A stretch of DNA of 13,161 nt from Candidatus Thalassarchaeaceae archaeon (GCA_030754395.1 JASMAJ010000009.1:1-13161); one strand, 5' to 3'; numbered from the stretch's first letter, positions 1 through 8,087 are shown. Translations and numbers: made by a program. The notes: a model not told the origin generated them from the letters alone.

Positions 1-81
1 GGTTGTCCGATGGCCCTCAAAGGGCATCCAGCCGAAATGCCATCCCTATTTGAAGCAGACGGCCGCCCCTACGGGGCGTGA
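1..81 (+). CDS. Possible 3' end of a plus-strand gene (partial, unidentified)
   Basis: Frame 1 is open from the left edge to a TGA at 79-81 and reads as a plausible C-terminus ending in ...FEADGRPYGA. It would end convergently 10 bases before the stop of the minus-strand methyltransferase gene, a normal spacing for a compact archaeal genome. The support is weak: 26 codons without a stop is not rare by chance, frame 2 is also open to 86-88, and a minus-strand ATG at 27 (reading MPFEGHRTT off the edge) is a competing possibility. I do not recognise the family. Confidence 0.3.
   Translation, partial: GCPMALKGHPAEMPSLFEADGRPYGA
64..78. terminator. GC-rich hairpin between convergent gene ends
   Basis: CGCCCC-TAC-GGGGCG is a perfect 6-bp stem with a 3-base loop. 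It lies just before the possible plus-strand stop (79-81) and 14 bases beyond the minus-strand methyltransferase stop (92-94). Its position suggests a transcript-end structure for one or both genes. No strong T-run follows on either strand, so it is not a classical intrinsic terminator, and archaeal terminators usually depend on T-runs rather than hairpins. Confidence 0.3.
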
Positions 82-91
82 AAATTGAGCA

Positions 92-1444
92 TTAGGACTC
101 TTTACAGACGATGTAAAGGGTGTGACTTCCACTACCTCTTTCAAGTTCAAGATCTACCATAAATCCACGAGAACCTTCAATTTCTTTCAGAGCTTTGTCC
201 AGTCTACGTTGTAAAGTTGGATGGATTTCAGGATCAAGAGAACACCTCAGAGTGACTTTCCCCACGCCATTTCTAGCAACAGATTGGGCAGTTTGTTCGA
301 TGGTATGAATTTCAGGAGGAGTAAGGCGATGCTGAACGATTTCTCCACTAGCAATAACAAATGAACCAATTTCATCATCTGTTGAAACCGGTTCAGTAGA
401 AATCAACAGCGGTCTTCTCCCATCAATTCGCAACCAAGAACGACCCGATGATTCTGGGATGGCCTGCTCAACCCAAGACTCATGCAGGCCGGATTGAACC
501 AATGCGGGGTCGACTATTGTCAAGAATGAACCAAAAGGTGGAGGTTTACTCATTGAAGAAATTTCTGAATTTTGGGGTTTACCTTCAATGCTGGACATTA
601 TTTTCTTTCGCCCCATTCTAACGCATCGGGCTGGATTTTTCGAAGCAAGAGAGCCAATCCAAACGGATAATCTGTCAATTCGGCCCCCTCCTTGACTGAG
701 CCATTCCCAAGTTCTGGGGATTCCAGGGAATGTAGTTTCAATTATTGCATCGACTAATGACTGTTGTTCATCACTCAAACGCGGTGAAAGATCGAGAAGA
801 ACTGCTGGACCCTTGGGGCCCGATTCCAAGTGTTTGGCCCAAGCCTTCAGTAGCGGAGTTAATGCCGGTTTCATTTCATCAACTTCATGCTTTTGCGCAT
901 CAGGAGGACGAGCAGGGTCGAGATGTAGCATAGCGATTGGAGGGTGTGCTCGAGTACCAGCTTCTCGTAGACTATTCCAGTATGATGTAATTGCACTTTC
1001 TGCCTTTGTCCCATCACCAATCAGAACTCTATCCATCGAGCGTTGAAGGTCTTCTGGATCGCCGTTTGAGTGCATGTTTGCAGCACACATTAATGCAATC
1101 TCAGGATCTAATTCTATTGCCAGTCCTGGTCTTTGCAATCCTGACGTAAGAGCAATTAGTTGGACACCAGAACCGGCTGCTGCATCTAGAATCACTCCAG
1201 CAGGTAACTCGTTAGTATCGATTTGTGACGCACGAGCCTGAGCAATAGACCAAGGAGTAGAGAGCCTTTTCATCTGTTCACTCATGAAAAATGAGGGTTC
1301 TCCTTTACGTGCAGATTTGGCTTTATTCAGCTTAGAGGCACGTTCGACGACCCCGTCAGATGGACGAAGGGCATAGTGGCTGGGATCTTCGTTCATGTTT
1401 GTCGCTCCTATGTTGTGGTCAAGTCTCTTTCGTGCAGATTTCAT
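92..1444 (-). CDS. Class I SAM-dependent methyltransferase with THUMP-like C-terminal domain
   Basis: Predicted Rossmann-fold methyltransferase of 450 residues, probably acting on RNA. Residues about 84-99 form the SAM-binding motif I (VILDAAAGSGVQ), 110-115 the acidic loop after it (IELDPE), 143-145 a GDG, and 175-181 the motif IV region LDPARPP. The order and text of these motifs, the following LDLSPRL stretch, the EWLSQGGGRIDRLSVWIG stretch and a C-terminal domain (about 300-450) resemble the mostly bacterial methyltransferases that carry the DPAR motif and a THUMP-like tail. The substrate is not evident. I chose the ATG at 1444; a TTG one codon upstream is less likely because the ATG forms a TGATG overlap with the stop of the upstream gene, which suggests translational coupling. 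The first roughly 50 residues are basic and look disordered. A Met at residue 17 is an alternative start. The methyltransferase fold is secure; the THUMP-like assignment is from remembered family patterns. Confidence 0.75.
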   Translation of the reverse strand: MKSARKRLDHNIGATNMNEDPSHYALRPSDGVVERASKLNKAKSARKGEPSFFMSEQMKRLSTPWSIAQARASQIDTNELPAGVILDAAAGSGVQLIALTSGLQRPGLAIELDPEIALMCAANMHSNGDPEDLQRSMDRVLIGDGTKAESAITSYWNSLREAGTRAHPPIAMLHLDPARPPDAQKHEVDEMKPALTPLLKAWAKHLESGPKGPAVLLDLSPRLSDEQQSLVDAIIETTFPGIPRTWEWLSQGGGRIDRLSVWIGSLASKNPARCVRMGRKKIMSSIEGKPQNSEISSMSKPPPFGSFLTIVDPALVQSGLHESWVEQAIPESSGRSWLRIDGRRPLLISTEPVSTDDEIGSFVIASGEIVQHRLTPPEIHTIEQTAQSVARNGVGKVTLRCSLDPEIHPTLQRRLDKALKEIEGSRGFMVDLELERGSGSHTLYIVCKES

Positions 1445-2427
1445 CAAATGCTTGCAACTTCAAGCTTGAGTTCAAATCGCAACCAAGCATCTTGAAGTTC
1501 ATGCCCTTCACTATTTCCATAGGCAATAGGCGGAGGTAGTAGAGTCACGTGTGTTGTTCCTGTGTCAATTGTTGGTATTAGGCCTCTATCTTCATCTATA
1601 TCCAAGCCTATTGCTGACCAACCAAATCCTTTGATGTAATTAGAGTCGTCACCGGCTGTAACTGGTAAATCTCCTTCATCGATTAATTCATCTGTATCAG
1701 CATTCCAAACTTTGTAATGAACTTCTAGGGGGTCACCATCGGTAGCGTGGATTGCTTTTTTCTCAGCCCCCTCGTAAATATGAACATCAAGAACTACCTC
1801 GGCTTCTGGAACTCTCAAATGTGATGCCTCAATCGTTATGTCATGCTCAGCCAGATCATCAGTCAATTCAATTTCGACAATGAAAGTACCATTCGCTTCA
1901 ATTGGATCTAGAGTTAAATCTGCATCATTCTCATCCTCGAAAACGACACTACCGCCTATGATTTCTAGAACTAAATCTAACGGCTGGTTGGCTCTATTGT
2001 AAATCACCACACTAGCGTGATCGCCAGCGCCTTGATGTTCCCAGTCACATCTTAATTCGCCAGGATAAAGGAATTCATCATCTTGGTCGGCTAATACCGT
2101 AGGCCAATTCCAGTCTCCAAGTCGTGAATCACAGGTGTCGAAAAGAAGATCCACCTCCCAGAGCCAACGATCGTTTTCATCTTTGATTAAGTCAATATCA
2201 GTGACTTTGAAGGCATCCTCGTTTTTCTTAGAAAAATCCCAGACACTGTAACCAACAACGATTGTCGAGCCAATCAATAGAGCAGCGGTAGCAAGAGAAA
2301 GCAGAATAGCTGCTCTAGGAATTGCCATTTCATTGATGCCAATTGGGATAGTGGGATGCTCCACTTCCTCGGCAGTATCCGAAATCCAAGTACCCGTCAC
2401 GATACCCTTGCCTCGCCCGTCTGTCAT
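1444..2427 (-). CDS. Membrane-anchored acidic protein with C-terminal FKBP-like prolyl isomerase domain
   Basis: The protein has 327 residues. One hydrophobic helix (about 36-62) follows a short N-terminal segment; the rest is very acidic and most likely outside the cell, anchored like a signal-anchor protein. Residues about 125-215 look like a beta-sandwich (alternating hydrophobic strands, NRANQPLDLVLEI). Residues 231-327 read as an FKBP fold: GDPLEVHYK matches the family's GDxVxVHY strand, YIKGF the VIxGW/F segment, PPPIAYGN the PPELAYG loop, and LRFELKLEVASI the final strand. Counterparts of FKBP12 pocket residues are visible: Tyr238 (Y26), Ile265 (I56), Phe268 (W59), Tyr303 (Y82) and Phe318 (F99); the usual Phe36 is Ile249. 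Cys99 and Cys127 could form a disulfide. The role would be folding of exported proteins or a non-catalytic binding domain. Start: ATG at 2427 (a TTG precedes it). It lies 68 bases after the giant membrane gene and overlaps the methyltransferase start by one base. Confidence 0.7.
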   Translation of the reverse strand: MTDGRGKGIVTGTWISDTAEEVEHPTIPIGINEMAIPRAAILLSLATAALLIGSTIVVGYSVWDFSKKNEDAFKVTDIDLIKDENDRWLWEVDLLFDTCDSRLGDWNWPTVLADQDDEFLYPGELRCDWEHQGAGDHASVVIYNRANQPLDLVLEIIGGSVVFEDENDADLTLDPIEANGTFIVEIELTDDLAEHDITIEASHLRVPEAEVVLDVHIYEGAEKKAIHATDGDPLEVHYKVWNADTDELIDEGDLPVTAGDDSNYIKGFGWSAIGLDIDEDRGLIPTIDTGTTHVTLLPPPIAYGNSEGHELQDAWLRFELKLEVASI

Positions 2428-2495
2428 CAACGTTAGTATGTGAAGTCATGATACAGATGGAAAGAAGAGGGGGGTTTACAAAGCCAGTAATCGAC
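2428..2495. other. Short intergenic gap with a pyrimidine tract
   Basis: These 68 bases separate the giant membrane gene from the FKBP-like gene. On the minus strand they contain a C-run followed by a pyrimidine-rich tract (CCCCCCTCTTCTTTCC, plus positions 2459-2474). It may cause pausing or partial termination, or nothing at all. I see no convincing TATA element, so transcription may simply read through. Confidence 0.25.
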
Positions 2496-5400
2496 TTAGT
2501 CCATCAACATGGCTTCTTGATTTCTCTGACCCAACCAAGTTACCAAGGCTAACTCAGTTCCTATTACTGCTAGGAGAAGGAATAGAGCTGATGGACCAAG
2601 AGTTGCAGTACCTCCAAGGACCAATAGTGTCAGACCAGTTCCTATTACTAAATCGATAAGACCCAGAACCCTCAGAATCTTGCGTAATTGCATTATTCCG
2701 ACAACCCACAAGGTTGTTGAGAGTGAGAAAAGAGTTATTGGAATAAGAAGAGAAATGTTGAGAGTTAGAATTCCAATACCCATCATCAAATGAGCATTGA
2801 TAACCGCCATCATTGTCCAATGACCATTCTTAAGTGGTATAGATGAGGCGATTACTATCATCATTATTACACCAATAATATAGCATATTCCAGGTAAGAA
2901 TTCTAGAATAGTTGGGAACTGATTTGATAATGAAATCAGTGGGATTGGTAACACAGCAACTGCAATACCAACCGCTTCGACCTGTTTGTTCCTACGACCT
3001 TGATTAATTGCATTCGCCACCGCCAGAATTCCTGCAGGACCCCAAGACAAAATTGCATAGGCTAGAACTCTAGCACCTCGACCTGAACTACTTTGGTGTG
3101 TGTCTCGGCCAATATTTTCCCGTCTCGAACCAATCCAAATATCGATTAATAGAGTAATAATTAGCAGACCTTCGAGCAAGAACCAAGGTAATTGCCATTG
3201 AATAATATCGCCATTAAATGGATCTATGGTCATTGGTGCAGGTAATGATTCGACCATTATGGTTCCAGCAATTAATGTCAAAGTAAGAGGCAAAACAAAC
3301 CAATCTATCGCAATTGGTATACGATCCAGAAGGTTGTCTTGATTCCAAATCGAAAGAACACTCAACTCTAAAATGAGAATTGTCACAACCGCTAAATCAA
3401 GGAGTTCGCTATTGCTAGAACTAGGGTGAATATGTCCAACTAATAGTATTCCAATTAAGCCAAATATTGCAGTTCCAATTGGAAGTTCTATTCCTAATAG
3501 GGCTGGTAAGTCAAGATTGAGACTTCGAGTTCGGATTTTTGCAATAGATACTAGAGCTGTTGCAAATATACCTAGTAGCAGAATGATAATTGGTGAAGAA
3601 CCTAGAATGAATCCATAAACAATACCCGAACCTAGACTCAAGATTAGAAACATCATCACGATTCTTGGTTTATGAGAAATATCTGTAGTATAGAGTTCCT
3701 CCAAATCATCGGTCTTCTTAAGATCACGGCGCTTCTTCCGTTTTGCCTCCAAGTCCGCTAATCTAGTATCGTAACCGCCAATGTTCCCTGTGCCTAACGT
3801 AGTTTCTCTTTCTTGTGCAAGTGAGGCTATTTCAAGTCGGGAATCGCGTCGAGAAATTGATTTGAGTTCGGCTCTTATCTCTCCGCGTGCTACAAGCCAG
3901 AGAGATGTTGCAATGAAAATTGCAATGCCGAGATAAGTTGCATCATACTGTTCTTTTTGCAAAGATAAACCAATAGAAATAGTCAGTAACCAAAGAGCTG
4001 AACCAGTTGGTTTAAGCAAATTCTCCATTAATTTAGACTTCGATAAATAGAATGTAAGGGCAACTCCTGAGCAAATAACAGCCGACATTGAAACATCAAA
4101 GGTAGGTATTGATGACAGCGATTCGAGAAGCACACTAGGTTCCTTTGATGCGATTGTAACAAGCATAGGAAGAGACATTATTGCCATTCCATTTGTGTAG
4201 ACTGGTTCGTTATCATGTTCGGCTCTGAACATTACTGAGCCCGATGCAATTAGTATCAAGAGCATCCAAATTTCATCCATTCCATGTCTCCAACTGAGGA
4301 CAGATGCCGACACAGCCATGACCGATACCATAACAATTGGACTTCCAATTCTCTTGTTTTGAAATTCCACACCGAGATGAAGGAGGAAAACAAGACTTGT
4401 AACAATTAGCAATGTAACCGAAGTAAAGCCTCCTAGTTGAGCCATCGAGATGATTGTTAACATTGGAAGCCATAGTCCCATACTCCACAGTTGCAGAGCA
4501 CCTGAGTCTCGAATCGAAGCTGAAATTTCGGTTATACCAAGGAAACCTGAGGCTAAATTTACACCAGTTTCTCCCATCCTGATATTCACGACTATCATCA
4601 GAATTGCTGAAACACACAAATAAGCTGCTAGAGGTGTGTTAGAGAGATCAATCATTGAACCGGGGTCTAACTGATCATTAGCAACTAATACTGTCCTAAT
4701 TGCCTCTTGTACTAATTCTTCTATTAGAATCCATGACCATGGCAATAGTACAGTAATTCCGGCAAGTGAAGGTGCTTTCCTCATCACTGCAAGTATGGCA
4801 GTTCCTAGATGTAGAATACTAAGCATTACGAGTAAAGCTATTCCACCGTCTCCTCCGTCTACTTCAGCTTCAGCAGGAATTAGAATTACTAATAATATCA
4901 AAATTGAAACTGCACCCACCCAGAGAACTCTGTCAGTAACTCTATTCTGGTCTCTTAACATGATATATCCAGTAAGAATTGTTGCCAGAATCGAGAATGT
5001 TTCATATGAATTGAAAGGAATTATTGGTTCGAGTGAAACATCAAGAATCAGCATTATTGCTAAAATCACCCCTCCAGTAAGAAGAGGAATACTAACTCTA
5101 GTCTTCTCAACACCTCGAACAACTAGGTAAGAACCACCAAAAGCACCGCCTAGAAATGTCACCATTCCTAATGCATAACCAGTATCTTCTCTGCTTGAGG
5201 CGACTGCCATTAGTGCTCCAATCATTCCCAATGAGATTGACACCCCCCAAAGTCCTGGTTGACCCAATCCAACTGTTTTGAATCCCTTAGAGAACCAATT
5301 ATCTTCACGTGCGAATCGGGCTGCCATAGAAGCATTTATTCCAGAAATAACCATCAAAAGGAGGAATAAAATTAGTGGAGTATCAAGTGGCTCGATAATC

Positions 5401-6245
5401 AACGAACCGCTGGTAAATCCATCTGTAATCGCATGCATCCCAATCCATAGATTAGAGGCAGCGATTCCTAATGCAGCAAGATTCCCTGACCCTCTATGTA
5501 TAGCAAGTCCATGTAGCAGAATTGTTGCTAGAAGAATCATTATTGCTACTCCAACTTCTCCACCTATTGAACCAGCAGTTGAGCCTATAGCGAGTAAAAT
5601 CAGAGTTGCTTGGGCAGCTATTGCATCGTGTTCATACCTATATGCAACGAAGATATTTAGTGCGACTAGAACTAAGAGAAGAATCGCTAGAGTCTCTACA
5701 GAAATGGGGAGAATAGAACCCATCTCCCATCGATTTAGTTCAAGCGCTAAACCGTACAGAACCTTCATCGAAATAATGACCCAAGTAACTCCAAGTAGAT
5801 TCAAATCCTTATCGGGAACCCATTTTTCACCCAATGAAAATCCAATTACAGCTAGTGAGACCAACATTAGCAAAGAAACTAATGGAGAAAAGGCAGTTCC
5901 TGCAACAATGCTAAGTGCGCTGAAAATGAAAATCATTGCGACCATTAATGACCAATTGACTTTCCTCTCACCTTCTCGTGCCATATTCGAAACTACATCT
6001 TCCTCTGGAGCAAAACGCACAGTTCCATCAGACTGAATCGCCCCCGGTTCATTACCTGTGGGAGCTGAAAAAGGATCGAAGACATCGCCCAGAGCTTCGT
6101 CACGTTCTGGTTCAGGAGTTTCCTCATTCTCAGGGGCTACCTCTGATAAGAAATCATCAAGATCGAGGGCGTCGATATCGACATTCCCTCCCATCTTAAA
6201 GCGTCGCGCGCGAATTAGAGGGTCCTCCTTCTCCTCAGTGCTCAC
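2496..6245 (-). CDS. Giant polytopic membrane protein, about 35 transmembrane helices, unknown function
   Basis: I do not recognise this 1249-residue protein. Residues 1-97 are hydrophilic and acidic (long E/D/P-rich stretch), then about 22-24 hydrophobic helices fill residues 98-785. A charged loop at about 786-860, rich in Arg, Lys and Glu with a run AKRKKRRDLKK, interrupts the membrane part and is most likely cytoplasmic. About 12-13 more helices follow to the C-terminus. Many loops are short and there are no obvious catalytic motifs, nucleotide-binding sites or transporter signatures. Size and layout suggest two fused membrane modules. It starts with GTG at 6245 (the next in-frame Met is residue 18); no clear ribosome-binding site is seen, and the upstream divergent region carries a palindrome. 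It is probably the first gene of a cluster with the FKBP-like and methyltransferase genes. The reading frame is intact over its whole length. Confidence 0.8.
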   Translation of the reverse strand: MSTEEKEDPLIRARRFKMGGNVDIDALDLDDFLSEVAPENEETPEPERDEALGDVFDPFSAPTGNEPGAIQSDGTVRFAPEEDVVSNMAREGERKVNWSLMVAMIFIFSALSIVAGTAFSPLVSLLMLVSLAVIGFSLGEKWVPDKDLNLLGVTWVIISMKVLYGLALELNRWEMGSILPISVETLAILLLVLVALNIFVAYRYEHDAIAAQATLILLAIGSTAGSIGGEVGVAIMILLATILLHGLAIHRGSGNLAALGIAASNLWIGMHAITDGFTSGSLIIEPLDTPLILFLLLMVISGINASMAARFAREDNWFSKGFKTVGLGQPGLWGVSISLGMIGALMAVASSREDTGYALGMVTFLGGAFGGSYLVVRGVEKTRVSIPLLTGGVILAIMLILDVSLEPIIPFNSYETFSILATILTGYIMLRDQNRVTDRVLWVGAVSILILLVILIPAEAEVDGGDGGIALLVMLSILHLGTAILAVMRKAPSLAGITVLLPWSWILIEELVQEAIRTVLVANDQLDPGSMIDLSNTPLAAYLCVSAILMIVVNIRMGETGVNLASGFLGITEISASIRDSGALQLWSMGLWLPMLTIISMAQLGGFTSVTLLIVTSLVFLLHLGVEFQNKRIGSPIVMVSVMAVSASVLSWRHGMDEIWMLLILIASGSVMFRAEHDNEPVYTNGMAIMSLPMLVTIASKEPSVLLESLSSIPTFDVSMSAVICSGVALTFYLSKSKLMENLLKPTGSALWLLTISIGLSLQKEQYDATYLGIAIFIATSLWLVARGEIRAELKSISRRDSRLEIASLAQERETTLGTGNIGGYDTRLADLEAKRKKRRDLKKTDDLEELYTTDISHKPRIVMMFLILSLGSGIVYGFILGSSPIIILLLGIFATALVSIAKIRTRSLNLDLPALLGIELPIGTAIFGLIGILLVGHIHPSSSNSELLDLAVVTILILELSVLSIWNQDNLLDRIPIAIDWFVLPLTLTLIAGTIMVESLPAPMTIDPFNGDIIQWQLPWFLLEGLLIITLLIDIWIGSRRENIGRDTHQSSSGRGARVLAYAILSWGPAGILAVANAINQGRRNKQVEAVGIAVAVLPIPLISLSNQFPTILEFLPGICYIIGVIMMIVIASSIPLKNGHWTMMAVINAHLMMGIGILTLNISLLIPITLFSLSTTLWVVGIMQLRKILRVLGLIDLVIGTGLTLLVLGGTATLGPSALFLLLAVIGTELALVTWLGQRNQEAMLMD

Positions 6246-6265
6246 GCTCCGCGAGGTGGGCCTTC

Positions 6266-6280
6266 ATGCGATAATCGCAT
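6266..6280. promoter_or_regulatory. Perfect odd palindrome in divergent promoter region
   Basis: ATGCGAT-A-ATCGCAT is a perfect 7-bp inverted repeat around one base. It lies 21 bases upstream of the GTG start of the giant membrane gene and 94 bases upstream of the pckA ATG. It has the size and symmetry of a site for a dimeric helix-turn-helix repressor. Its closeness to the minus-strand start would fit control of that gene's initiation. No regulator gene is encoded in the window, so the function is inferred from shape and place only. Confidence 0.4.
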
Positions 6281-6284
6281 CCCC

Positions 6285-6325
6285 CTCAAGGAATCATTTG
6301 ATTATGATTTCACATAGTTAATTGT
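6285..6325 (+). promoter_or_regulatory. Likely core promoter zone of pckA
   Basis: The AT-rich stretch around 6294-6323 (ATTTGATTATGATTTC, then CATAGTTAATTG) is the only AT-rich block between the two divergent genes and is the best place for an archaeal TATA element on the plus strand. A start of transcription about 25 bases downstream would leave a short leader before the ATG at 6374. No close match to the archaeal TATA consensus is visible, so the exact element is uncertain. Confidence 0.3.
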
Positions 6326-6373
6326 CCACGCTCATCCGTAATAGTTGAAAGCCAATTGGCGGCGTCGGGCAGC

Positions 6374-7990
6374 ATGGAGAGCAGCACCCGCTCGTCTACT
6401 CCGGCCTCATTTGCTACGCCTATTGCTTCGCATGGCTTAGACCCCAGCGGCGCAGTGCACTGGAATCTAAGTGCAGAGGAGTTACACAAGAGGGCTGTAG
6501 AACGCGGTGAAGCCCAACTCACGGCGCATGGAGTTTTACTCGCCACCACCGGTGAGCGCACTGGGCGCTCACCAAATGACCGATTCATAGTAGATGAACC
6601 CGGTCTAGCCGATCATGTTTGGTGGGGAAATGTGAACAGACCTACTAGTCGAAGAGTGTTTGAGGGATTATTAGAAAAGGTTCAGAATCATTTAGACGAA
6701 GCGGATGAATTATTCGTCAAAGACGCACATTGTGGAGCCGATTCGAAATATGCAATGCCGGTTAGATTAGTCACTGAGAAGGCTTGGCATGCGGCTTTCT
6801 TTCACAATATGTTCGTACGTAGCAAACCAGAGCAACTCGCAGACCACAAACCACAGTATACGATTCTTCATGCGCCTGAATTACTTGCTGAGCCGAAACT
6901 TGACGGAACAAACTCAGGAGTCTTTGTTATTCTAGCATTAGATAGAGGATTGGTGATAATCGGTGGAACTCATTATGCTGGTGAAATTAAGAAGGCGATT
7001 TTCACTATCATGAATCATATCCTTCCTGCTGAAGGGCTGCTCCCTATGCACTGCTCGGCTAATACAGATGGTAATGATTCAGCACTTTTCTTTGGCCTAT
7101 CTGGAACTGGAAAAACAACCCTCAGTGCAGACCCAAATAGAGCCCTAGTTGGCGATGATGAGCACGGTTGGTCCTTTGATGGAGTTTTCAACTTTGAAGG
7201 TGGCTGCTATGCTAAACTGATTGGACTTTCTGAGGAAGACGAGCCAGAAATTTATGCAACCACAAGAATGCAAGGAACAATCCTTGAGAATGTCATACTA
7301 GATGCTGAGGGGATTCCTGACTTCAACAACGGTACACTCACTCAGAATACTCGTGGATCATATCCAATTGAAGCGATTGAAAATAGAACTGAGGATTCAA
7401 CGGCGGGACACCCGAAGAATGTGGTTTTCCTAACCTGTGATGCATTCGGAGTACTACCACCTCTATCTCGCCTTACACCTCAACAGGCAGCTTACCACTT
7501 CATGTCCGGATACACTGCAAAAGTTGCTGGAACTGAAATTGGGGTGACTGAGCCTCAAGCCACTTTCTCAACCTGCTTTGGAGCGCCATTTATGCCTCGA
7601 CACCCAAGTGTTTACGCTGATCTTCTTTCAAAGAAAGTGGCTGAGCATAATGCAACATGTTGGCTAATCAATACTGGCTGGATAGCTGGCGGATATGGAG
7701 AGTCAAGTCGAATCAAAATCCGCTGGACAAGAGCGTTGTTGAACGCTGCACTGCGCGGAGATCTAGATGATGTTGTATTTGTGGAAGACGAGCGCTTTGG
7801 ATTCACAGTTCCAGTTGAATGTGAAGGTGTGCCTGATGAGATATTACAACCTCGCGATACTTGGGCAGACAAAACTCGCTACGATAATGTTGCAAATCTA
7901 CTCGCTCAGATGTTCATTGAGAATTTCGAACAATATGAGGAAGGTTGCAGTGAGGAAGTTCTCGCTTCATCTCCTAAGGTTCTAGATTGA
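6374..7990 (+). CDS. pckA: Phosphoenolpyruvate carboxykinase (ATP)
   Basis: Cytosolic enzyme that converts oxaloacetate and ATP to phosphoenolpyruvate, CO2 and ADP, the entry step of gluconeogenesis. The 538 residues match the family length (E. coli PckA has 540) and the sequence aligns along its whole length. Visible key parts are the substrate Arg65 in TGRSP, the metal ligands Lys207 and His226 (MHCSAN), the P-loop GLSGTGKTT at 241-249, the second kinase motif GDDEHGW at 260-266 with metal-binding Asp, and the conserved TENTR-like TQNTRGSYP stretch. All catalytic residues I can place are present, so it should be active. It is the ATP-dependent type, not the GTP-dependent type found in some other archaea. 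I chose the ATG at 6374; an in-frame TTG at 6356 would add six residues outside the conserved region. It stands alone on its strand, divergent from the giant membrane gene and convergent with a small membrane protein gene. Confidence 0.97.
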   Translation: MESSTRSSTPASFATPIASHGLDPSGAVHWNLSAEELHKRAVERGEAQLTAHGVLLATTGERTGRSPNDRFIVDEPGLADHVWWGNVNRPTSRRVFEGLLEKVQNHLDEADELFVKDAHCGADSKYAMPVRLVTEKAWHAAFFHNMFVRSKPEQLADHKPQYTILHAPELLAEPKLDGTNSGVFVILALDRGLVIIGGTHYAGEIKKAIFTIMNHILPAEGLLPMHCSANTDGNDSALFFGLSGTGKTTLSADPNRALVGDDEHGWSFDGVFNFEGGCYAKLIGLSEEDEPEIYATTRMQGTILENVILDAEGIPDFNNGTLTQNTRGSYPIEAIENRTEDSTAGHPKNVVFLTCDAFGVLPPLSRLTPQQAAYHFMSGYTAKVAGTEIGVTEPQATFSTCFGAPFMPRHPSVYADLLSKKVAEHNATCWLINTGWIAGGYGESSRIKIRWTRALLNAALRGDLDDVVFVEDERFGFTVPVECEGVPDEILQPRDTWADKTRYDNVANLLAQMFIENFEQYEEGCSEEVLASSPKVLD

Positions 7991-8030
7991 ATCAATGGGT
8001 AGCGTAGTTGATGGATAGCAATGCAACGGT

Positions 8031-8063
8031 TACATTGTTACATATACATCAAAATGGGTACAT
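8031..8063. repeat. Four TACAT repeats downstream of pckA
   Basis: TACAT occurs at 8031, 8039, 8045 and 8059; the first two sit in a GTTACATT/GTTACATA pair. The cluster lies in the 122-base gap between the convergent pckA and small membrane protein genes. The spacing is irregular and the unit is very short, so it may be simple AT-rich drift. It could also be a protein-binding site or part of the pckA 3' UTR. Confidence 0.35.
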
Positions 8064-8087
8064 ACCTTAGACCGATTATTTTGGATG

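Noticed and set aside
1..27. Minus-strand gene starting with ATG at 27 and running off the edge
   Set aside because: Only nine codons are visible, and the plus-strand frame over the same bases is an equally good explanation.
1..91. tRNA or structured RNA gene at the left edge
   Set aside because: A TTCAAAT word and small stems are present, but no acceptor stem, anticodon arm or D-arm arrangement can be drawn on either strand.
5278..6036. Plus-strand open frame of 252 codons inside the giant membrane gene
   Set aside because: It is antisense to hydrophobic helices of an intact 1249-codon gene. Its product is rich in Ser, Ile, Arg and Thr without any domain pattern, as expected from a shadow frame.
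2496..6245. Two genes wrongly fused by a missed stop or frameshift
   Set aside because: The frame is continuous with consistent membrane composition and a normal charged loop between the halves. Nothing in the sequence marks a junction, although an assembly fusion cannot be fully excluded.
6310..6588. Minus-strand open frame across the start of pckA
   Set aside because: It lies antisense to conserved PEPCK sequence and shows no family features of its own.
8031..8063. CRISPR-like or tandem repeat array
   Set aside because: The shared unit is only five bases with irregular spacing; no longer repeat or spacer pattern exists.
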